A stretch of 45,181 bases of DNA, taken from the IMG/VR virus record IMGVR_UViG_3300028388_003590, positions 1-45,181 of that record; one strand, 5' to 3'. Under the pieces are notes generated by a model. The model made no database searches, was not told the DNA's origin, and was given only the letters and a program-made list of their open reading frames with translations. This DNA is from a virus. Below, in pieces: positions 40,523 through 45,181 of this stretch. The position numbers and the translations under genes were made by a program. Each line of letters starts with the position of its first letter. The first letter of the stretch is position 1.

Positions 40523-41295
40523 AAGTAGATGTATATCCAAATATAACGAATGTTGAGGTATATGAGAACCCGATCTCTGTACCTGTTGAAGCGACTTGGG
40601 AAAAAGTCACTTTTTTAGTGCCCAATCCAGTAGTAAGTGTTTTTGATCTAGGTAGACAAGTTGCTTTAGATCGGGATGGTGACTTTGTACTTCAAGTCGC
40701 CTTAAATGGTGTCAGTGCAGAGTATGGTGACGACTTCACATTTGAGGGTACAGAGATTACTTGGGTTAGTCCTATTCCTCTTGAAGCAGGTGAAGAATTA
40801 GTGGTGTGGTATTCACCTAAGACTATTTATGGTAGCGTACCAGGTTCTGGTGAGGTGACTGCACTTACTCATTTAAGTGATGTGACTTTAGAGGGCACAC
40901 TTGCGGGTCAACTGCTGATTCGCAATGGTAGTGGTCAATTCGTTAATCGTTTTTTAACCGCAGGCGATAATGTTGAGATTAGTGCGGATGGTAATGCGGT
41001 GTCTTTATCTGCGAACCCTATGTTGCCTTTATCTTTACTGACCGCTAATGTGACTGCGGTTGCTCAAAGAGCTTACTTGATGGACACAACTAATAGTGCT
41101 TTAGAAGTAACATTGCCTGCGAATGCGGTCTTGGGCGATACTGTTCAAGTCTCTCGATTTGGCGGTGAGTCTTTAAGCATTTTGCGTAATGGCCACCTCA
41201 TAAATGGTCAAGCAAGTAATTTAACTCTCAACAACCAAGAGTCTACTACCTTGCGATATGCCAACCAAGCGATTGGTTGGTTTGAGGTGATTTAA
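40519..41295 (+). CDS. Tail fibre-like protein, 258 aa
   Basis: The N-terminal 115 residues are two short beta domains (VFDLGRQVALDRDGDFVLQVALNG, EELVVWYSPKTIYG), followed by a linker with SGEVTALTHLSDVTLEGTLAG, which recalls the repeats of phage fibres, and a C-terminal domain (AYLMDTTNSALEVTLP, TLRYANQAIGWFEV) like the tip of short tail fibres. It starts within the stop of the previous gene and ends before a promoter-like site. Host binding is inferred. Confidence 0.65.
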   Translation: MKVDVYPNITNVEVYENPISVPVEATWEKVTFLVPNPVVSVFDLGRQVALDRDGDFVLQVALNGVSAEYGDDFTFEGTEITWVSPIPLEAGEELVVWYSPKTIYGSVPGSGEVTALTHLSDVTLEGTLAGQLLIRNGSGQFVNRFLTAGDNVEISADGNAVSLSANPMLPLSLLTANVTAVAQRAYLMDTTNSALEVTLPANAVLGDTVQVSRFGGESLSILRNGHLINGQASNLTLNNQESTTLRYANQAIGWFEVI

Positions 41296-41305
41296 ACAAT
41301 AGTTA

Positions 41306-41314
41306 TGTTATACT
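41306..41314 (+). promoter_or_regulatory. Extended -10 before the fibre-region genes
   Basis: TGTTATACT is a TGn extended -10 (TATACT at 41309-41314), located in the 43-base gap before the gene starting at 41339; no good -35 is seen. It could give separate expression of the fibre genes that follow. Confidence 0.4.
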
Positions 41315-41338
41315 TAGCACAAAATAATGGAGTGAGCT

Positions 41339-41728
41339 ATGCCAGCAATAAGTAAAGTAAGCTACCCAAGTCAAGAGGGTAGATATAGAGCGGTACATGA
41401 GATAACCGCTAATGCAACTACCGATTGGACTGATCTTTCATCTGAGGATTTTTATAGTCTAGTGACAGGCCAACAACTTACTGAGGGTAAGGTAATGGTC
41501 ACAATCAATATAGCGATTGAGGGCAGTGACCCTATGTTCTTTAAGCTTAGGGCAAGAGATGGTGCGAATGATGGAACTGATTACACAGATGGTGTTTTAA
41601 AGGTTCATAGTGGTTATCTTGAGAACCCAATCAATCTACATGGTGGCCATATCACCACTATTTCCTATAAGAAAACTAATGCTAATACTTCCGCACAATT
41701 CATTTGCGGTTTTATTGACCAACCATAA
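41339..41728 (+). CDS. Hypothetical fibre-region protein, 129 aa
   Basis: This is a beta-type protein (MVTINIAIEGSDPMFFKLRA, VLKVHSGYLENPINLHG) with the end TTISYKKTNANTSAQFICGF, the type of sandwich found in small fibre or decoration proteins. It has no recognised family. GGAGTGAG precedes the ATG. Confidence 0.6.
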   Translation: MPAISKVSYPSQEGRYRAVHEITANATTDWTDLSSEDFYSLVTGQQLTEGKVMVTINIAIEGSDPMFFKLRARDGANDGTDYTDGVLKVHSGYLENPINLHGGHITTISYKKTNANTSAQFICGFIDQP

Positions 41729-41740
41729 GGGGCATTTATT

Positions 41741-42232
41741 ATGACTATTTATTTAACACCACCCGCTTCTGGTGGCGGAGTCGCCAATGTTGCGTCAGGT
41801 ACAACTGCGGTTGAGGGTACAGTTCGATTAGCAACGACTGTTGAAGCTCAAGATGTGAATAATGAAACACTTGCGATTACTCCTAAAGCCCTAAATGAGC
41901 AGATTTCTTCTGCGCTTAGTGGTGGGGTGACTTATCAAGGTGTCATTGAGGGCGATAACATTGCTACGTTAGTTAATGCTAATCAAGGCGATCTTTATAA
42001 AGTTAGCGTAGCAAGCAGTGGAGTTGTTGCAGGCCATACTTGGGATGTAAATGACAACCTCTTAGTAAATGCGGATATGGGCGGTGCTTTTGACGCAAAC
42101 AAGATCAACAAGATTGATAGCACTGATAGCGACTTAGCTACTGTTGCCACCAGTGGCTCATATAATGATTTACTGAATCAACCGACTATCCCTGCTGATT
42201 CTACTGATTTAGGTGATAGTGCACTTAAGTGA
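41741..42232 (+). CDS. Tail fibre, N-terminal part (reading frame ends early)
   Basis: Residues 1-160 are typical fibre sequence: ASGTTAVEGTVRLATTVEA and TPKALNEQISSALSGG are the conserved head-binding repeat, then QGVIEGDNIATLVNANQGD. It ends after a repeat unit (LATVATSGSYNDLLNQPT) at a TGA that lies only 20 bases after the start of an overlapping second frame carrying the same repeat again. The remaining fibre is thus out of phase. A single-base change near 42220 would restore one protein of about 640 residues. Confidence 0.7.
   Translation: MTIYLTPPASGGGVANVASGTTAVEGTVRLATTVEAQDVNNETLAITPKALNEQISSALSGGVTYQGVIEGDNIATLVNANQGDLYKVSVASSGVVAGHTWDVNDNLLVNADMGGAFDANKINKIDSTDSDLATVATSGSYNDLLNQPTIPADSTDLGDSALK
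42131..42193 (+). repeat. Fibre repeat unit, copy 1
   Basis: This 63-base unit encodes a 21-residue sequence (LATVATSGSYNDLLNQPT core) that is encoded again at 42258-42320 with the same residues but many synonymous codon differences. Confidence 0.85.
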
Positions 42233-43682
42233 TACTGCGACTTTAGTTAGAACCACTGACTTGGCCACAGTAGCGACCAGTGGTTCATATAACGATCTAC
42301 TTAATCAGCCGACTATCCCAAGTAGTTCTGACGATCTTACAAGTGATCATAATGGCACAAATTATACGGGTGCTTTAAACGCAAGCCTTACCACTCACCT
42401 TGCGGGTATTGACACTGCTCTAGGTAATGCTCTAAGTGGTACTTCTGATTCAATACTTGAGGGGCAAGCTAAGGTTGAGACTATTGATACAGGGGCTGAT
42501 GCTCGTATTGAGTTTTCTGCCGACCCTAATAGTACAGGTACAGAAAAGATTTGGGAGTTCACCTCTGCTGGTCACTTACACCCCGCATTAAATGACACTT
42601 ATGACATTGGTAGTGCAGAAAAGAAAGTGCGTGATCTTTACTTAGGTACAAGTACACTTTATCTTGGCGATACTTTGTCACTTGGTGTCGTAAATGGCAA
42701 TTTGAGATTGAGTGGTGGCGGTAGTTTTGAAGTTGGCACTGAGACGGTCCTGACTCAAGCCGACATCCCTCAGTCAAGTGCTGATCTTACCGATGGCGCA
42801 GACTTGTTGAAAACTACTGATAAGGGTACTAACATTGGTGACCTAGTAGAAGTGGTTGATGTTGGTGGTAGCACCTCTGGGTTGTCGGCTTTAGATGGTA
42901 GTAATCTAACCAACTTAACTTATGGAAACATCACAGGTACACCGACTATTCCTACTACCTCTGATGACTTGACTGGCAATTATAACGCTAATAGTTATAC
43001 AGCGTTAGAATACAGATTTAAATTTTTCAATCATGGCGATGGCACTTTACGCATTTTAGAGCTGAATAATCCAGGACTTATTGACCCGTCAGAGGATGGG
43101 TCAAATCCTGGCGATAGTGGCGCTTCAATGAAATACTTTAACTCACGTTGCTTGGTTGAAGTATTTAGTATTGTCGGCACAACCCATTATGAATGGGTAG
43201 TGCATGATCAACTCGAAATGGGTAAAGAGTCACTAAGTACAGCGGGTCAAGTGTTACGATATAATCCAACAAATGATCAAATGACAGCGCTTCCTTATAC
43301 GTTCCCTACATCTGTGGGCTCAGCAGGCCAAATCCTCAAAACTGACGGTGTGGGAGCATTAACTTTCATTGATCAACCTAGTGGAACACAACCAAATGTC
43401 ACAAGTGCTTCACCAAGTGCGGATTATACAATCTCAACTCATATCGGCATTGAAGAAATTTATGTGTTGACGCCTTCAGCCAATATTTCAGTATTCCTCC
43501 CAGGAGCTTCTGAATGTGGGAGTGGTTATAAATACCACATCAAGAATATGGCTTCGGGCTTCACTCTCACTATTGATGCAAATAGTAGTGAGACCATAGA
43601 TGGTAGCACTACTGTAACCATTGCTAATCAGTATGAAGCTTTAACACTTGTAACTGATGGCTCAAATTGGTTTATCATTTAG
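42213..43682 (+). CDS. Tail fibre, C-terminal part (out of phase with N-terminal part)
   Basis: The frame starts with GTG at 42213 without a binding site, so it is probably the continuation of the preceding gene. It contains the repeat again (DLATVATSGSY), then SADPNSTGTEKIWEFTSAG, LHPALNDTYDIGSAEKKVRDLYLGTSTLYLGDTL (in parts), which resembles the shaft motif of intramolecular-chaperone and fibre proteins, and further repeats (LTNLTYGNITGTPTIPTT). The end (KYHIKNMASGFTLTIDANSSET) matches fibre tips. It may be a natural split, a frameshift mutation or an assembly error. Confidence 0.65.
   Translation: MIVHLSDTATLVRTTDLATVATSGSYNDLLNQPTIPSSSDDLTSDHNGTNYTGALNASLTTHLAGIDTALGNALSGTSDSILEGQAKVETIDTGADARIEFSADPNSTGTEKIWEFTSAGHLHPALNDTYDIGSAEKKVRDLYLGTSTLYLGDTLSLGVVNGNLRLSGGGSFEVGTETVLTQADIPQSSADLTDGADLLKTTDKGTNIGDLVEVVDVGGSTSGLSALDGSNLTNLTYGNITGTPTIPTTSDDLTGNYNANSYTALEYRFKFFNHGDGTLRILELNNPGLIDPSEDGSNPGDSGASMKYFNSRCLVEVFSIVGTTHYEWVVHDQLEMGKESLSTAGQVLRYNPTNDQMTALPYTFPTSVGSAGQILKTDGVGALTFIDQPSGTQPNVTSASPSADYTISTHIGIEEIYVLTPSANISVFLPGASECGSGYKYHIKNMASGFTLTIDANSSETIDGSTTVTIANQYEALTLVTDGSNWFII
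42258..42320 (+). repeat. Fibre repeat unit, copy 2
   Basis: This is the same 21 residues as copy 1 (42131-42193), with different codons at many third positions, in the other reading frame of the gene pair. Confidence 0.85.
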
Positions 43683-43692
43683 TGAGCGTATT

Positions 43693-44136
43693 ATGAGTTA
43701 TAATAATAAAAAAGCTACACTGGGCACATACCTGATTTATCTTGAAGCAAACTCAACAATCGTATCTGTGGGTGATACTATCAATTATAGTGTATCAACA
43801 GGCACAAGCGGACATGGGGTCACTGTTTCAAATGGTGTGATTAGTCTACCCGCTGGAGAGTGGATTTGTTACGCATCATTAGAACCTGGTGATATTGACA
43901 CGCTCATTGAAATAAAATGGTATGTAGACAATACATTAAATACTAATTTTCCAGGCATTGCACATAATGATTTCGATAGTAACATCGATGGACAATATGT
44001 GTTTAACACAGATATGTATACGAGTGCTATTACATTAGAAGGCGGAGTTGACGTTGAATTAAGGGTAACAGATTCGTATTCCCAAAGTACAGCAATAGGA
44101 AAATCAGATTTAGTTATTTACGGAGTACGAACATGA
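43693..44136 (+). CDS. Small C1q/TNF-like jelly-roll protein, 147 aa
   Basis: The ATG at 43693 (MSYNNKKATLGTYLIYLEAN) follows AGTGAG; an in-frame earlier ATG inside the fibre is unlikely. The order of strands (TYLIYLEANSTIVSVGD, TVSNGVISLPAGEWICYASLE, IEIKWYVDNTLNTN, GVDVELRVTDSYS) fits a jelly-roll of the C1q/TNF type seen in fibre tips. Its end overlaps the next gene by 4 bases. Receptor binding is inferred. Confidence 0.55.
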   Translation: MSYNNKKATLGTYLIYLEANSTIVSVGDTINYSVSTGTSGHGVTVSNGVISLPAGEWICYASLEPGDIDTLIEIKWYVDNTLNTNFPGIAHNDFDSNIDGQYVFNTDMYTSAITLEGGVDVELRVTDSYSQSTAIGKSDLVIYGVRT

Positions 44137-44531
44137 GTTATAGATTACCAAGAGGAATGTTTGCAATAGGAATCATTAATTCTGGGCAAGATACAGGAGT
44201 AGGTGAACTAAATAAGTTAACTATTGACGAGGTTAGAACGAGTGCGGGTTCATTTCATACTACTAAAATGTTTATTGAAGATGGTTTAGCTTTTAGTGAT
44301 CTTTACACTTATGACACAGGTGGCGGCTCTCCAAACTTATTGTCTAATGCAGGTCACTGCCCAGCTACTACGGGTGGGTTTGGTTTTGATACAGTTGATG
44401 GGTATTCAAATGCTATTTGTGGCGGTTCGGTAGGATGTGCCAAATATACAAACGATGAACTAGCGATTCACTATTATGAGTTTAATGATACAAATCACTC
44501 GCTAAACAGTTCGATTTGTGTAGTGTTATAG
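44133..44531 (+). CDS. Small fibre-region protein with several Cys, 132 aa
   Basis: Starts MSYRLPRGMFAIGIINSGQD, overlapping the previous stop by ATGA. It has a beta-type core (NKLTIDEVRTSAGSFHTTKMF) and a Gly/Cys-rich part (AGHCPATTGGFGFDT, AICGGSVGCAKYT). No family recognised. It lies in a run of small structural genes, so it may be a fibre tip or decoration protein. Confidence 0.55.
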   Translation: MSYRLPRGMFAIGIINSGQDTGVGELNKLTIDEVRTSAGSFHTTKMFIEDGLAFSDLYTYDTGGGSPNLLSNAGHCPATTGGFGFDTVDGYSNAICGGSVGCAKYTNDELAIHYYEFNDTNHSLNSSICVVL

Positions 44532-44540
44532 GAGATAGAG

Positions 44541-45020
44541 ATGACATATGTCCCATTTTTAGCAAATCCTGACGCTGATAAGTCACAAGGTACACTTGGC
44601 GTTCCAGCAGATTTAAACATAAACACACGAATCCCATGTAACAGTGTTACTCATGCAGGCATAACTAATTTAAATGGTCAGCTTGTGATAAATAGTGGTT
44701 TATCTGTATTACTTACAGCAAGTGCTTTTATAGATAGACGTTTAACGTATACTGGCGGTTATATGGTCTTTCAATGGTACGATGCAACAAACCAAGCGTG
44801 GCTTGGTAAAGATTGTCAAATCAGTACAGCAACATGGAATTCTAATACACATAGATATAAATCTGAATCGTTTGCAAGATGTGTATTAATCACAACAGCG
44901 CAAACGACTGTGGAGCTTAGAATCAAATCTATTTTGAACTGTACAGCTATAAATGAAGAATATAATGGCCCGATAGCTTTTGGTAGACCAAGCCCTTGGT
45001 ATTCAATTTTAAGTTTTTAA
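44541..45020 (+). CDS. Small C1q-like fibre-region protein, 159 aa
   Basis: The protein has the strand pattern NINTRIPCNSVTHAGITNLN, INSGLSVLLTASAFIDRRL, YMVFQWYDATNQAWLGKD and TVELRIKSILNCTAINEEY, similar in order to the 147-residue protein two genes upstream, so these may be diverged variants of one fold. Binding site GGAGATAGAG is good. A role as a fibre tip is inferred. Confidence 0.55.
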   Translation: MTYVPFLANPDADKSQGTLGVPADLNINTRIPCNSVTHAGITNLNGQLVINSGLSVLLTASAFIDRRLTYTGGYMVFQWYDATNQAWLGKDCQISTATWNSNTHRYKSESFARCVLITTAQTTVELRIKSILNCTAINEEYNGPIAFGRPSPWYSILSF

Positions 45021-45043
45021 TTCTCAATTAAAGGAGAGTCGTT

Positions 45044-45181
45044 ATGGCTTTTATTAAAGGAAAACAACTAGCCGATAGTGCTATTATCGAGAGTAAAATC
45101 GCGGATAGCGCAGTCACCAATGCTAAACTTGCGGGCAGTATTCCCGCGAGTAAATTAGACCTTGAAGATTCTTTTGATTTT
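45044..45181 (+). CDS. Partial gene, tail fibre start
   Basis: The ATG follows AAAGGAGAG, and 46 codons are visible before the window ends. The beginning (IKGKQLADSAIIESKIADSA, then VTNAKLAGSIPASKL) is the phage fibre repeat in which ADSAI/KIADSA/NAKLAGSIPASKL units bind to the baseplate. The gene continues past the window. Confidence 0.75.
   Translation, partial: MAFIKGKQLADSAIIESKIADSAVTNAKLAGSIPASKLDLEDSFDF

Noticed and set aside
42213-42240. Programmed +1 frameshift in the fibre, like prfB
   Set aside because: The sequence CTT AAG TGA offers no good re-pairing for a +1 slip and has no internal binding site upstream; mutation or assembly error is simpler.
1-45181. tRNA genes, CRISPR arrays, insertion sequences, integrase or attachment sites
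   Set aside because: I looked for cloverleaf-like ends, regularly spaced repeats, transposase or recombinase catalytic motifs and found none that I can support by eye.

Overview
The window is part of the genome of a tailed double-stranded DNA phage with a contractile tail (myovirus morphotype, Caudoviricetes), or of a very complete prophage; no integrase, repressor or bacterial housekeeping gene is visible. The host is probably Gram-negative, because an overlapping inner/outer-membrane spanin pair (39809-40169) only makes sense with an outer membrane. The DNA is AT-rich. Both ends cut through genes: the first reading frame is open from base 1 and the last runs off base 45181.

Layout. (1) 1-2800: a truncated possible cell-wall hydrolase and a small HTH-like gene on the plus strand, then small unknown genes on the minus strand. 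The plus strand here is strongly C-poor whichever way the genes run. (2) 2800-5070: a tightly overlapped minus-strand operon with a lytic transglycosylase, a RusA resolvase, small proteins and a broken ABC-ATPase/GNAT gene flanked by 14-bp direct repeats. (3) 5200-6830: two small membrane coiled-coil proteins, a MazG-like pyrophosphohydrolase, small unknowns and a minus-strand DUF3310 gene. (4) 6911-16884: packaging, head and neck (DUF5824-like protein, TerL, portal, Mu F-like minor head protein, scaffold, HK97-fold major capsid, adaptors). (5) 16893-20287: sheath, tube and a tail assembly chaperone with a -1 frameshift. (6) 20290-39432: tape measure, hub, spike, gp53/gp25-like wedge proteins, baseplate J, gpI-like protein and a 1628-residue tail protein. 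(7) 39444-40169: late holin-like gene and spanins. (8) 40169-end: fibre and decoration genes, including one fibre split by a frameshift.

From 6911 to the end nearly every gene is on the plus strand with overlaps or very short gaps, so this is a long late operon, with extra promoter-like sites before the capsid block (about 11945) and the fibre block (about 41310). Three signals stand out: a recurrent 14-bp word, AGTTTCCAACAACT, in four exact copies and one near copy, always on the transcribed strand; a clean G GGT TTT slippery site in the tail chaperone; and the damaged ABC-GNAT gene, a type related in its GNAT half to the Mu Mom DNA-modification fold. All functions are inferred from the translated sequence by eye; no database search was run.
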